Source: Psychrobacter namhaensis
GTDB lineage: Bacteria > Pseudomonadota > Gammaproteobacteria > Pseudomonadales > Moraxellaceae
NCBI RefSeq assembly: GCF_016107545.1
Contig: NZ_JABASS010000012.1
Span: 1 to 64,000, forward strand
Length of the DNA: 64,000 bases
Direction: 5' to 3'
A model generated the notes under the pieces. The model did no database searches. It was not told where the DNA came from and saw only the letters and a program-made list of their open reading frames with translations. Positions 19,546 to 28,708 of the stretch are shown piece by piece. Made by a program: the position numbers and the translations under genes. Numbering within the stretch: the stretch's first letter is position 1; each line of letters opens with the position of its first letter.

Positions 19546-20856
19546 TTAAGCAGAAGCCAAGGCTTGCGCCAGATCCGCCTTAATGTCTTCGATATGCTCG
19601 ATACCGATAGACAAACGTACCATGTCTGCACTCACGCCCGCCTGCTCTAACTCTTGACCATTTAATTGGCGATGGGTCGTCGTTGCTGGATGACAGGCCA
19701 ATGATTTGGCATCACCGATATTCACAAGACGGGTAATCAATTGTAGCGCATCGATAAAGCGCGCCCCTGCTTCTAGACCACCTTTAACCCCAAAGGTCAA
19801 AATGGCAGAAGGCGTGCCTTTCATGTATTTTTGAGCAAGTTCATGTTCAGGATGGTCTGATAAACCCGCATATTTCACCCACGCGATTTTATCGTGGTCA
19901 CGTAGGTATTCTGCCACTGCCTGTGCATTCTGTACATGACGCTCCATACGTAGGCTGAGCGTCTCCATACCCTGCATAATACTAAAGGCATTTAACGGGC
20001 TAAGCGCGGCACCAGTGTTACGTAGTGGCGCCACACGAGCACGCGCGATAAAGGCTGGCGCGCCCACGTCTTTGACAAAATTGACACCATGATAGCTGGC
20101 ATCTGGTGTGTTCAATAGTGGAAAACGCTCAGGGTAATCGCCCCAAGCAAACTGACCACTGTCGACAATCGCACCGCCAATTGACGTCCCTGTCCCGCTC
20201 ATGTACTTGGTCAATGAATGAATCACAATATCAGCCCCGAACTCAAACGGGCGACATAACGCAGGCGTGGCGACTGTATTGTCAATCACGACTGGCACAC
20301 CATACTCGTGAGCGATGTCACTGAGCGCCTGAATATCCACGATATTCCCCAGTGGGTTGCCAATACTCTCTGCAAAGACCATTTTGGTTTTATCATCGAT
20401 TAAGTCACGAATCGCTTCAGGGTTTTTGTGATCAAAGAAGCGCACTTCGATACCTTGACGCGGCAGGGCGTGAGCGAACAAATTGTAAGTACCACCATAT
20501 AGCGTCGATACCGCGACGATATTATCGCCCGCTTCACAGATGGTCTGAATCGCATACGTGATGGCCGCCATACCAGAGGCCACAGCCAGCGCCCCGATAC
20601 CACCTTCAAGCGCCGCCACGCGTTCTTCTAGCACGGCATTCGTGGGATTCATGATGCGAGTGTAGATATTACCCGTTACCTTTAGATCAAATAAGTCAGC
20701 ACCGTGCTGCGTATTGTCAAAGGCATACGAGCTGGTGTGATAAATGGGCACTGCCACCGCTTTGGTGGTCGGCTCAACGCTATAACCTGCATGAATCGCT
20801 AGTGTCTCAAGACGCGGGGTATGCTCATTTTGCTTAGTCGGTTGTCCGTCACTCAT
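19546..20856 (-). CDS. metY: O-acetylhomoserine sulfhydrylase
   Basis: PLP-dependent Cys/Met metabolism enzyme that makes homocysteine from O-acetylhomoserine and sulfide (direct sulfhydrylation). Residues TLAIHAGYSVEPTTKAVAVPIYHTSSYAF and the long FDLKVTGNIYTRIMNPT segment identify the family; they are given here as adjoining motifs. SLYGGTYNLF-like STLYGGTYNLF binds PLP phosphate, and the Schiff-base lysine is in HSLTKYMSGTGTSIGG. The ATG at 20856 (MSDGQPTKQ) is chosen because AAGGAG lies 6 bases upstream, giving 436 residues; an upstream in-frame start is less likely. Sulfide may also link it to the neighbouring Fe-S gene nfuA, but the two are separated by a terminator. Confidence 0.93.
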   Translation of the reverse strand: MSDGQPTKQNEHTPRLETLAIHAGYSVEPTTKAVAVPIYHTSSYAFDNTQHGADLFDLKVTGNIYTRIMNPTNAVLEERVAALEGGIGALAVASGMAAITYAIQTICEAGDNIVAVSTLYGGTYNLFAHALPRQGIEVRFFDHKNPEAIRDLIDDKTKMVFAESIGNPLGNIVDIQALSDIAHEYGVPVVIDNTVATPALCRPFEFGADIVIHSLTKYMSGTGTSIGGAIVDSGQFAWGDYPERFPLLNTPDASYHGVNFVKDVGAPAFIARARVAPLRNTGAALSPLNAFSIMQGMETLSLRMERHVQNAQAVAEYLRDHDKIAWVKYAGLSDHPEHELAQKYMKGTPSAILTFGVKGGLEAGARFIDALQLITRLVNIGDAKSLACHPATTTHRQLNGQELEQAGVSADMVRLSIGIEHIEDIKADLAQALASA

Positions 20857-20954
20857 ATTGTGCTCCTTATGTTCATTCACTATCAATTAAATACTTAAAC
20901 AGCAAAAAACGCTGAAAAATTCCTATTAAAACGCCTATTACTAAACAATAGACA

Positions 20955-20988
20955 CAAAAAAAAGCTGAGTTAATCATAACTCAACTTC
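20955..20988 (-). terminator. Terminator after nfuA
   Basis: On the minus strand AAGTTGAGTTA and TAACTCAGCTT form a stem followed by a run of eight T. It ends the nfuA transcript and insulates metY downstream. Confidence 0.8.
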
Positions 20989-21089
20989 TTTATGAAAAGA
21001 ACAGCCAATTATTCAGCACTTAATGACAAAAAGTTATAAGTGAAAAATATAATGGACATACTTATCGATTGATAGCAGCCAGTTAGCCT

Positions 21090-21773
21090 TTATTTATAGT
21101 AGGCATTCTCGGTACGCGTGTGGTCAGTATCATCAATCACTTGAGTCAGCTCGGGTATTTGCTGCTTTAGCTGCACTTCCACACCTTGACGCAACGTCAT
21201 ATCAACCGCTGAGCAACCTTGGCAACCACCACCGAACTTCAATACAGCCGTCAGGCCAACACCTTCTTCATCGATCAACTCAAGCAACTGTACGTCACCA
21301 CCATGCGCGGCTAAACCTGGATTAATCTCTGATTGCAACACGTAATTGATGCGCTCCTCCACACTGGCATCCGCGCCCACTTTGGGTACTTTAGAGTTTG
21401 GCGCGCGGAAGGTCAGCTGACCACCGAAACGATCTTTATTATAATCAATTACCGCGTCTTCTAAATAAGGAACTGATGCCGCCTCGATAAAAGCAGAGAA
21501 ATCAGCATACGTAAAACGCAGATCAGCGCTGTCTTCTTCACCAGGCTGGTTATACGCCATACAGCACTCTGCACGCGGGGTACCAGGATGCTCAACGAAG
21601 ATACGCACACCGATACCATCGGTATCCTGCTTAGATAATAACTCCGCCAAATATCCTTGGGCTGACTCGGTAATCGTAATATTGCTTTTTGCTTCAGTTT
21701 GCTCAGTATCTAGCGCTGACTCATAGTCTGCTGACTGGTCCAACTGGCTATCAGCTTGGTTGTGCTCACTCAT
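21090..21773 (-). CDS. nfuA: Fe-S biogenesis protein NfuA
   Basis: Carrier that delivers 4Fe-4S clusters to target apoproteins. The order is a degenerate A-type scaffold domain (about residues 31-130, [18 protein letters not shown]) followed by an Nfu domain (about 138-215) with the cluster-binding CXXC in [17 protein letters not shown]. At 227 residues it is about 35 longer than E. coli NfuA because of an acidic, Gln-rich N-terminal extension, probably disordered. AGGAAATATT precedes the ATG. It stands alone with its own terminator. Confidence 0.95.
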   Translation of the reverse strand: MSEHNQADSQLDQSADYESALDTEQTEAKSNITITESAQGYLAELLSKQDTDGIGVRIFVEHPGTPRAECCMAYNQPGEEDSADLRFTYADFSAFIEAASVPYLEDAVIDYNKDRFGGQLTFRAPNSKVPKVGADASVEERINYVLQSEINPGLAAHGGDVQLLELIDEEGVGLTAVLKFGGGCQGCSAVDMTLRQGVEVQLKQQIPELTQVIDDTDHTRTENAYYK

Positions 21774-22298
21774 AATATTTCCTATACGTTATGACACAAA
21801 TGCGATATCTATCAGGGCTACTGTGTCGTGAATGTGGTTATATCTTGAATTTGGTTTGATGTGATTTATGGGGATTATCAATTATCGCGGCCTATCGGCT
21901 TGAAGCCCTGACTGCCGTTGTTATCACGTTTTTAAAAATCTATGGCGACCATTATACCGCACTTAAACGATAATTCCGACTGCGCCACTGTGATTTAAAG
22001 CACAGCGATACCTAATGACTCATATCGGTTTTTTTAATGACACTTATTATTTAATGACACTTAGTGTTTAATGGCTTTATCTAACCCACTTAAGCAACGC
22101 AACTTAAGCAAAAAAGCCGCTTAAGCAACGAAAGTATAAAAAGTACTACGGTAAAAACAGCTTGTTTGGTCATTGATACGTCACCCCTCTATATAAAGAC
22201 AACGGCAAGCGTTATCAAGCGCCCTCAACATCTAACGAACAAAGCCGTGTGGTCTGCCAGACAGCTTATAGCAATACTAAATAAAAGAGGCCCACACT

Positions 22299-22346
22299 AT
22301 GCTGCGTGCTACTGGTATTGATTGCGCGTCGCATCGAGCGGCGTAG
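22299..22346 (+). CDS. Possible 15-residue leader peptide before nadM
   Basis: ATG at 22299 preceded by AGAGG eight bases upstream opens a 15-codon frame, MLRATGIDCASHRAA, ending in TAG at 22344-22346. It overlaps the 5' arm of the inverted repeat at 22306-22381, the geometry expected for translation-dependent control of the downstream NAD salvage genes. It could equally be chance. Nothing in the peptide points to a specific amino acid signal. Confidence 0.3.
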   Translation: MLRATGIDCASHRAA

Positions 22347-22381
22347 GCACAGCACGCAAGGGAGATTGATACCAGTAGCAC
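22306..22381 (+). repeat. Inverted repeat in the nadM leader
   Basis: GTGCTACTGGTAT (22306-22318) is the exact complement of 22369-22381. An alternative partner exists: TGCGTGCT (22303-22310) complements AGCACGCA (22352-22359). The two pairings are mutually exclusive, which is suggestive of a regulatory switch. Confidence 0.5.
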
Positions 22382-22568
22382 TGTACCTATTTTCAAGTGT
22401 ATTAACTATGTATGACTGCCAAAACGAGAAAGACCTTTTTCTACGCTTATCACATCATCACACCTCTAAACAACTTTACACTTGTCAGCCAGTGATGGGC
22501 TGTGTCAGTATTGGCCGCATTAACTTATTTTTAACCAATGAAACTTGAGTAGTAGGAAATTGGCGCAT

Positions 22569-23621
22569 ATGAGTGACTCATCAGAACAACATTCAGATAA
22601 GAAAAACGATAAACACTATCATTACTTGGTGTTTATCGGACGTTTTCAGCCGTTTCATCGAGGGCATAAAGCGGTCATCGACGAGGCATTAAAACGCTCG
22701 GATGAGGTGATTATGCTTATCGGCTCAGCTAACCTTCCACGTAGCTTACGCAACCCATTTAGCGTGGCTGAGCGTGCCGCCATGATTAAGGGCGCATATT
22801 CTGCAGAGGAAGCCGCGCGTATTCACTGCGTTGGGTTAGACGATGCGCTCTATAATGACACGCGCTGGCTGCAATATGTGCAAGCTGGGGTAAAATCTGT
22901 CACAGGCGACTTGCAAGCTGACATCGGTTTGATTGGCCATTCAAAAGACAGCTCATCGTATTATTTGTCGCTCTTTCCAAACTGGGCGTCGGTTTCTGTC
23001 CCCAATTACCACAACCTGTCCGCCACTCCTATTCGTGACAGCTACCTGATGGGCGCGACCCCAACGCCTGAGCGCACCCCAGAATCGACGCGCAAGGTCT
23101 TGAACGATTTTAAAAAAACAGATGAATACCAACAGCTGCATGAAGAAGCCGATTTTATTGATAAATACAAAAGACAGTGGGAGTCTGCGCCTTATCCTCC
23201 TACCTTTATGACAGCTGATGCCTTGATTGTGCAGTCAGGGCATATCTTGTTAGTCGAGCGCCGTAGCATGCCAGGACGTGGACTATGGGCACTACCAGGT
23301 GGTTTTATCAATCCAAAAGAGACGCTGTTTGATGCGTGTATCCGCGAGCTACGCGAAGAGACCCGACTTAAAGTACCTGAGCCCGTTTTGCGTGGCTCTT
23401 GCCACAGTCAGCATACCTTTGACGATCCTTATCGTTCAGCACGCGGTCGCACGATTACGCAAGCATTTTATTTTCAACTTAAAAACGACCCAAAAGGCTT
23501 ACCAAAAGTAAAAGGCGGCGACGATGCCGCACAGGCATTTTGGTTACCGTTGGCAGAACTTGATGCCAAAATGATGTTTGAAGATCATTATGCAATTATC
23601 ACCAAAATGGTTGGGTTGTAG
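22569..23621 (+). CDS. nadM: Bifunctional NMN adenylyltransferase/Nudix hydrolase
   Basis: Two-domain protein of NAD salvage. The N-terminal nucleotidyltransferase (about residues 18-190) shows FIGRFQPFHRGHKAVIDEAL with the HxGH-like catalytic motif, and the later segment SATPIRD matches the ISSTxxR ATP-binding motif; it should make NAD from NMN and ATP. The C-terminal Nudix domain (about 205-345) has GGFINPKETLFDACIRELREET, read as GG-x5-E-x7-REL-x-EE, the Nudix box, with likely ADP-ribose pyrophosphatase activity. ATG at 22569 is preceded by AGGAAA; an in-frame TTG lies at 22545. It sits directly upstream of nadV. Length is about 350. Confidence 0.92.
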   Translation: MSDSSEQHSDKKNDKHYHYLVFIGRFQPFHRGHKAVIDEALKRSDEVIMLIGSANLPRSLRNPFSVAERAAMIKGAYSAEEAARIHCVGLDDALYNDTRWLQYVQAGVKSVTGDLQADIGLIGHSKDSSSYYLSLFPNWASVSVPNYHNLSATPIRDSYLMGATPTPERTPESTRKVLNDFKKTDEYQQLHEEADFIDKYKRQWESAPYPPTFMTADALIVQSGHILLVERRSMPGRGLWALPGGFINPKETLFDACIRELREETRLKVPEPVLRGSCHSQHTFDDPYRSARGRTITQAFYFQLKNDPKGLPKVKGGDDAAQAFWLPLAELDAKMMFEDHYAIITKMVGL

Positions 23622-23794
23622 CCTTTTTTGTCGTTGACGATTGATACATTGTTTACCAGTGGTTCACTAATGACAGTCTATGTCATTTATTTTATATACT
23701 TTTATGCCAACGCCGATAGACGTCAATGGTTAATCTAACCGCAGTTGATCTTCATTAAAGCAGCTGCGGTATCTAAAAGCAGAGGAGTTCTGTG

Positions 23795-25192
23795 ATGTAC
23801 ACCAGTAATTTGAATAACTTAATACTCAATAGTGACAGCTATAAAACCTCACATTGGGTGCAATACCCAAGCGGTAGTGACTATCTGTCGAGCTATATTG
23901 AAGCGCGTAAAGGCGACTACGATGTGGTGTTTTTTGGTTTACAAGCCTTTATTAAAGAGTACTTAAGCACCCCTATCACGCATCAAGACATTGACGAAGC
24001 CGAAATGGTCATTCAAGCACATGGCTTGACCTTTAACCGTGCGGGCTGGGAGCGTTTGGTCGATAAACACAATGGTTATTTGCCACTACGTATCGAAGCT
24101 GTACCCGAAGGCAGCATCGTGCCCGTATCCAATGTGGTCTGCCAAGTCATCAATACCGATCCTGAGTTTTACTGGCTACCCAGTTATATCGAAACGGCCC
24201 TATTACGCGCGATTTGGTATCCCTCAACGGTCGCTAGTGTCTCGCACTACTGCAAATGCATCATTCGTCAAGCGCTGGAGAAGTCAGCGGACAACACAGA
24301 ATCGCTCACTTTTCGTTTGCATGATTTTGGCGCGCGAGGCGTTTCTAGCCAAGAATCGGTCGCCCTCGGCAGTTTGGCGCATTTGGTGAATTTTGCTGGC
24401 ACCGATTCTATGACTGCGCTGGTTGCTGCCAGTCGCTGGTACCAGATGGATAAAGACATGCCAGCGTTTTCTATCCCAGCGGCCGAACACAGCACCATGA
24501 CGGCATGGGGACGTGACGGCGAAACCGCCGCCTTTGCCAATATGATTGAGCAGTTTGGTGGTAAGGGAAAAAGTTTTTCTGTCGTCTCTGACAGCTATGA
24601 CTTGTGGAATGCCATTGACAATGTGTGGGGTGGCAGCTTAAAAGACGAGGTAAAAAACATGGGCGGCACCTTGGTCATCAGACCAGACAGTGGCGACCCT
24701 GCTAAAGTGGTTCGTGAGGCGTTAGAGCGTTTGGCGGTGAAGTTTGGTACGAGCATCAATAGTAAGGGTTATAAAGTACTGCCGGACTATGTACGCGTCA
24801 TCCAAGGCGATGGCATCAGTCCACAAAGCTTGAGTAAGATTATTGATGTGGTGATGAAAGCAGGCTTTAGCGCTGACAACGTGACGTTCGGTATGGGCGG
24901 CGGCTTACTACAACAAGTCAATCGCGACACCATGAGTTGGGCGATGAAAGCCAGTGCTATCTCTATCGATGGGGCATGGAAAGACATCTACAAAGACCCT
25001 GTGACCAGCCGCTCTAAACGCTCAAAAAAAGGGCGCTTAGCCTTGATAAAAGACAGCAGCGGCGCACTAAAAACCATCAAAGCTGAGGCGTTGGCCACAG
25101 TTTCTGACAATCTGCTACGGGATGTCTATATCGATGGTGAATTATTAATCGACGACAGTCTTACCACTATTCGGGAGCGTGCAGGATGGTAG
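23795..25192 (+). CDS. nadV: Nicotinamide phosphoribosyltransferase
   Basis: Makes NMN from nicotinamide and PRPP, the one-step salvage that feeds NadM next door. Recognisable segments are NSDSYKTSHWVQYP (about residues 10-23), FRLHDFGARGVSS (about 175-187), SIPAAEHSTMTAWG, SVVSDSYDLWNAI, VIRPDSGDP and the late GMGGGLLQQVNRDT, all as in human NAMPT. The 465 residues match. ATG at 23795 follows AGGAG by eight bases and is preferred to the GTG three bases earlier. The next gene begins 4 bases beyond its stop, suggesting coupling. Confidence 0.95.
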   Translation: MYTSNLNNLILNSDSYKTSHWVQYPSGSDYLSSYIEARKGDYDVVFFGLQAFIKEYLSTPITHQDIDEAEMVIQAHGLTFNRAGWERLVDKHNGYLPLRIEAVPEGSIVPVSNVVCQVINTDPEFYWLPSYIETALLRAIWYPSTVASVSHYCKCIIRQALEKSADNTESLTFRLHDFGARGVSSQESVALGSLAHLVNFAGTDSMTALVAASRWYQMDKDMPAFSIPAAEHSTMTAWGRDGETAAFANMIEQFGGKGKSFSVVSDSYDLWNAIDNVWGGSLKDEVKNMGGTLVIRPDSGDPAKVVREALERLAVKFGTSINSKGYKVLPDYVRVIQGDGISPQSLSKIIDVVMKAGFSADNVTFGMGGGLLQQVNRDTMSWAMKASAISIDGAWKDIYKDPVTSRSKRSKKGRLALIKDSSGALKTIKAEALATVSDNLLRDVYIDGELLIDDSLTTIRERAGW

Positions 25193-25196
25193 CAAT

Positions 25197-26027
25197 ATGA
25201 TAAATAGCAATAAAGTAACCTCTGTCGCAAGAGATGTGCTCCTCGCCCCTGTGTACCTGTATCAAGGGCGCAAAATCAAGCGTGATACCGTACGCCTACC
25301 TGAGCCAAATGGAGAAAGGCACGGTCATGTGTCATTACCAGAAGCTACCATTACGGCCAAAAATAAGCGTAAGCCAACCCTAAATCTCATGATTGTTGGT
25401 GACTCGGCAGCAGCGGGGGTTGGTAGTCAGACCCAGCAAGAGGCGCTAGTCGGTAAGCTGATTCCCATATTAGCGCAGCAGTCCGATATTTATACTCAGT
25501 TTGATGAGCTGGTCTGGTCGTTGCAAGCGACCACTGGCCATACCAGCTTTGATATCTTGCGTAGGCTATATATCCTACCTCCGCCCAGCCAGCCTGTTGA
25601 TGTGATGGTACTGAGTGTCGGGGTGAATGACACGACCTCTAACGTCTCTGTGCATAAATGGCAACAGCAAATTAAAGACATCATTGCTATCGCTCAGCGT
25701 AAATTTGGCGTACGCGAACTGATTTTTTTAAGTCTACCGCCGATGGCACAAATGCCGGCGATACCGGCCCCGCTCAATAACTTTGTTGGCGCAAAAGCCT
25801 CAATTCTTGACAAGGTATTGCAGCAAGAGTGTGCTGCTAATGACAGCGTCACCTATATGGCAACCGACTTTCCACGGATGATAGAAGAGCACGCTAATGG
25901 CAAGCCAATTGATATCGCAGTCATGTTTGCCAGTGACGGTTTTCATCCTAGCAGCCTCATGTATGGTTACTGGGCGCAGCAGGTGGCCGAACGAATCATT
26001 CAGGTGCTTGATGCTTCCACGTCTTAG
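25197..26027 (+). CDS. SGNH/GDSL-family hydrolase
   Basis: Predicted esterase or lipase-like hydrolase. Block I is LMIVGDSAAAGVGSQT with the nucleophile serine, block III is VLSVGVNDTTS (GxND), and block V is SDGFHPSSLMYGYW with the Asp-x-x-His pair. No clear signal peptide is seen. The ATG at 25197 lies seven bases after AGGATGG and 4 bases past the nadV stop, giving 276 residues. It probably belongs to the nadM-nadV transcript, but a role in NAD metabolism is not established. The terminator at 26077 follows. Confidence 0.85.
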   Translation: MINSNKVTSVARDVLLAPVYLYQGRKIKRDTVRLPEPNGERHGHVSLPEATITAKNKRKPTLNLMIVGDSAAAGVGSQTQQEALVGKLIPILAQQSDIYTQFDELVWSLQATTGHTSFDILRRLYILPPPSQPVDVMVLSVGVNDTTSNVSVHKWQQQIKDIIAIAQRKFGVRELIFLSLPPMAQMPAIPAPLNNFVGAKASILDKVLQQECAANDSVTYMATDFPRMIEEHANGKPIDIAVMFASDGFHPSSLMYGYWAQQVAERIIQVLDASTS

Positions 26028-26076
26028 TTTTCTAGCTGTAAAACAGGGGGGATTTACTTTTAACCACCCAATAAAA

Positions 26077-26104
26077 AACCGCTGACTCATCAGCGGTTTT
26101 TTAT
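26077..26104. terminator. Bidirectional terminator
   Basis: AAAAAACCGCTGA and TCAGCGGTTTTTT flank a CTCA loop. It lies between the SGNH gene (plus) and the L31 gene (minus) and suits both. Confidence 0.9.
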
Positions 26105-26139
26105 GGTTTAGCGAACGACCTTTACACAATAAGTGTAAA

Positions 26140-26418
26140 TTATTCAGCAGAATCAGCGGCTTTCTTGCTACGGCCACCGAATGCACCAAAGCGTTTGTTG
26201 AAGCTAGCAACACGGCCTTCAGTAGAGGTTTTACGCTGCTCGCCAGTATAGAACGGATGCGACGCACTTGAGATATCAAGTGGGTAGTATGGGTATTCTG
26301 TGCCTTCGTATTCACGAGTGGCTTTCGTCTTAACGGTTGAACGAGTCAAAAAGAACACGTCAGCGTTAGTGTCATGGAACAAAACTTCTTGGTAATTAGG
26401 ATGGATATCTTTACGCAT
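26140..26418 (-). CDS. rpmE2: 50S ribosomal protein L31, type B
   Basis: Zinc-free paralogue of L31 (YkgM type), 92 residues. The N-terminus [20 protein letters not shown] and the C-terminal [20 protein letters not shown] are typical. The four zinc-binding cysteines of type A L31 are absent; in fact the protein contains no cysteine. In many bacteria this form replaces the zinc form when zinc is scarce, under Zur. No convincing Zur box was found upstream. It stands alone, transcribed towards the shared terminator. Confidence 0.95.
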   Translation of the reverse strand: MRKDIHPNYQEVLFHDTNADVFFLTRSTVKTKATREYEGTEYPYYPLDISSASHPFYTGEQRKTSTEGRVASFNKRFGAFGGRSKKAADSAE

Positions 26419-26963
26419 AATAAACTCTCTAGGTCCGATGTATGTAGCGTGATTTTTACACCATCTTTATGGTGGGTCAAACCAGCAATGACATACGTAA
26501 CTGAGGCACTAAGGACATTTATAAGTATGGCAACTGCGTCACTGGCTTATTCCAGCACAGAGCACCACACCCCTGCTCACTTAGCCTTTCCCCAGCGGGA
26601 AAATCAAAACGCGATTTTAACGGTTTTCGACGTTCTATGCAAGCAGCAGTTATGAGGGTTATATGTGATAAGTTGTCAGCAAAACAACCGCGGTATTGAG
26701 ATATGCGGTTTATACCAGTACAATATTCCATTAGATAAGGTAACCAATCTTATCTAATGTTATAGATTAATTTAATAATAGTAGTTTATAGGGAGACGTT
26801 TGTCATTCACAAAGGACATGGGTAATGAGGTAAGTGACTACCTACTATCTCCCCCTGACTGCTTTGGTATGATAAGGGTTTCTCTACTAATTATTAGCCT
26901 ACATCAATAAACGACCGTCATGAATGAACGCTCAATTAATGCACACTCAATAAGGATACGCTA
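26419..26963. other. Divergent region between rpmE2 and the YceI gene
   Basis: These 545 bases carry no convincing gene. The main structure is an 11-base perfect inverted repeat at 26729-26759. The rest is unremarkable. Confidence 0.5.
26729..26759. promoter_or_regulatory. Operator-like inverted repeat
   Basis: CATTAGATAAG (26729-26739) is exactly complementary to CTTATCTAATG (26749-26759), with a nine-base spacer. The symmetry suits a dimeric regulator. It lies about 205 bases before the YceI gene and about 310 before rpmE2. Confidence 0.4.
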
Positions 26964-27569
26964 ATGATAAACGCTGCAATGAAAAACACCGCAAAAGCCC
27001 TGCTAGTCAGCTCCACCCTTGCTGTTACTACCATGGCTAGTGCTGCACTTCCGAGTCAATGGCAGTTAGACGACTCGCATACTCGCGTCGGCTTTTCTGT
27101 TGAACACATGGGATTTTCTACCGTTATGGGACACTTTAGTGATGTAGAGGGTACCGTACAATTTGACCTTAAAAACCCAAACCAAGCCCAGCTTAACTTT
27201 GTCATTGATACAGACAGTATTGACACTGCTTGGAAAGCGCGTGACGAGCATCTAAAAACCGATGAGTTTTTCAATGTTGAAAAATATCCTACCATGAGCT
27301 TTAAATCGACACAGGTTAACTTTATAAACCCACAACAAGCAAAAGTAACCGGTGACTTCACTTTACTGGGTCAAACCAAACCAGTAACGCTTAACCTAAC
27401 GTTAAAGAAAGTCGCTAACAGTCCAATGACAAATGAGCCTGTTATCGGCTTCCGTGCGACAGGGACTATCGATCGTACGGCTTATGGTATGGATGCGTAT
27501 TCTCAAGGCGTTACTACCAGCGTGCCTATTCAAATAGATGGTGAGTTAGTAGAGAAAAAAGCAAAATAG
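26964..27569 (+). CDS. YceI-family periplasmic protein
   Basis: Lipocalin-like YceI-family protein of 201 residues, thought to bind a polyisoprenoid or similar amphiphile in the periplasm. Residues 1-28 form a Sec signal peptide ending TMASAALPS. The mature part shows WQLDDSHTRVGFSVEHMGFSTV (given as adjoining motifs), the FDLKNPNQAQLNFVIDTDSIDT strand pair, and FKSTQVNF followed by VTGDFTLLGQTKPV, typical of the family. AAGGATACGCTA precedes the ATG. A terminator follows at 27617. No cotranscribed gene is evident. Confidence 0.92.
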   Translation: MINAAMKNTAKALLVSSTLAVTTMASAALPSQWQLDDSHTRVGFSVEHMGFSTVMGHFSDVEGTVQFDLKNPNQAQLNFVIDTDSIDTAWKARDEHLKTDEFFNVEKYPTMSFKSTQVNFINPQQAKVTGDFTLLGQTKPVTLNLTLKKVANSPMTNEPVIGFRATGTIDRTAYGMDAYSQGVTTSVPIQIDGELVEKKAK

Positions 27570-27616
27570 TCCTAGCTTTTAGACTAAAAAAGAACGTTAC
27601 TCTCTCTGATTAAAAT

Positions 27617-27652
27617 AAAAAAGCAGCCACTTTGATGGTTGCTTTTTTGATT
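27617..27652. terminator. Terminator after the YceI gene
   Basis: AAAAAAGCAGCCA and TGGTTGCTTTTTTG pair with one wobble around an ACTTTGA loop, followed by a T-run on plus and flanked by A-run for the minus strand. It probably serves both converging genes. Confidence 0.85.
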
Positions 27653-27687
27653 CGGCTCAATCATAAATCTCACGTATGGGCGGCGCA

Positions 27688-28122
27688 TTAGTTGGTTTTA
27701 ACGACATGCCAAACGCCAAGTTTGTTATCGCCATTTTGGTCGCCAACTTTTGTGTCATTGGCATAGAAGTATAAAGGCTTGCCATTCACTGCCCACTGGT
27801 ATTTGCCGTCTTCACGTTGAAACGCTGAAAATTGACCAGAAGCTTGTGCGTTACTAGGCGCCATAAACGCCGGCCACACCAACAAACATGCAGAACCGCA
27901 CTCTGATTTATTCATAGAATCTTTGTCAAAAGTATACAAGGTCATATGGTTAGTGGCATCGACTAGTACGCCGTTTTTACTGGCTACTGGCGCCGTATTT
28001 GTCGTGGTGGCTTGCACCTCATGCATGCCAGAATCATCATTCCCGAATACATTGTTTAACGTTGAACACCCACTAAGCGTCAAAACACCAGTGAGCGCGG
28101 ATAACATAAGCACACGTTTCAT
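27688..28122 (-). CDS. Putative lipoprotein with paired YxFxxD-type repeats
   Basis: Predicted lipoprotein of 144 residues of the COG4315 type (secreted repeat of unknown function). The signal ends in the lipobox TLSGC (Cys19). One repeat contains GVLVDATNHMTLYTFDKDS and then C-GSAC-LLVWPAFMA, with the two cysteines that may form a disulfide or bind a ligand; the second contains YQWAVNGKPLYFYANDTKVGD. AAGGAAG precedes the ATG. No function is established. Confidence 0.8.
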   Translation of the reverse strand: MKRVLMLSALTGVLTLSGCSTLNNVFGNDDSGMHEVQATTTNTAPVASKNGVLVDATNHMTLYTFDKDSMNKSECGSACLLVWPAFMAPSNAQASGQFSAFQREDGKYQWAVNGKPLYFYANDTKVGDQNGDNKLGVWHVVKTN

Positions 28123-28708
28123 AGTAACTTCCTTATCGTTGTCATTGTCATCGTAAATTTTTATTTGAATGTCTTTTTATCGTTTATCACCTATGAGGGC
28201 AATAAAGAGCGGTTTGAACCTAGCTTTGTGCCGTTTTAATATAGCACATGCTTTTAAAGAGTCGTCTCTATCCACTCCCGAATTTACAAAAGCGTATCAT
28301 TCTTAACAATTGGGTAAACGAGCGCCTTAACGGTACAGACGTCAGCTCTCCACCCAGTTCTAATAACAAGGTGAAGCGTATGCAAATATTTATTGCGGTT
28401 TGCTATTGTCCATTTTGTACTAATGAGCTTAATTTTGCCGCCACTCCTCTATCACTGATAAAACCGTCTCTATTCGTTGACAAAACTCATGTATCTTCTT
28501 ACGTATTTGCCGTTACTTTTCTTGTAGTTTTTCGTAGAATATCGTCACGCAAATTAAGAATTACTAAACAGTGATAGATGTGACCATTGCGGCTTAATAT
28601 AAGTGTTGAACTTGACGCGCTTTGCACGCATATCAGCACTCACAAACTCATTAATGAATACGCCGAGCATGACCTGATGGGGATGCTATCAAGGATACAA
28701 CAACGATA
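28123..28708. other. Divergent intergenic region
   Basis: These 586 bases separate the lipoprotein gene from the flavoprotein gene. A 108-codon frame at 28248-28574 has no recognisable motif, no good ribosome binding site and an odd composition, and is not called. Nothing else was recognised. Confidence 0.4.

Larger units (their letters stand above)
21774..22568. other. Long region between nfuA and nadM
   Basis: About 795 bases between divergent nfuA and nadM. It holds short repeats of CTTAAGCAACG (near 22091 and 22112), a candidate leader peptide at 22299-22346 and a long-range inverted repeat at 22306-22381. An 80-codon frame at 22306-22548 covers the same hairpin but looks non-coding in composition. 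No sRNA family was recognised. Confidence 0.5.

Noticed and set aside
20857..20960. SAM-type riboswitch before metY
   Set aside because: The leader is short and lacks the helices and conserved bases of known SAM riboswitches.
22306..22548. 80-codon frame in the nadM leader
   Set aside because: It begins inside an inverted repeat, has a random-looking composition and ends at the nadM start region; the hairpin explains the sequence better.
26419..26560. Zur box before rpmE2
   Set aside because: Expected from the zinc-free L31, but no sequence close to the palindromic Zur consensus was found.
28248..28574. 108-codon frame before the flavoprotein gene
   Set aside because: No motif, poor start and unlike composition.
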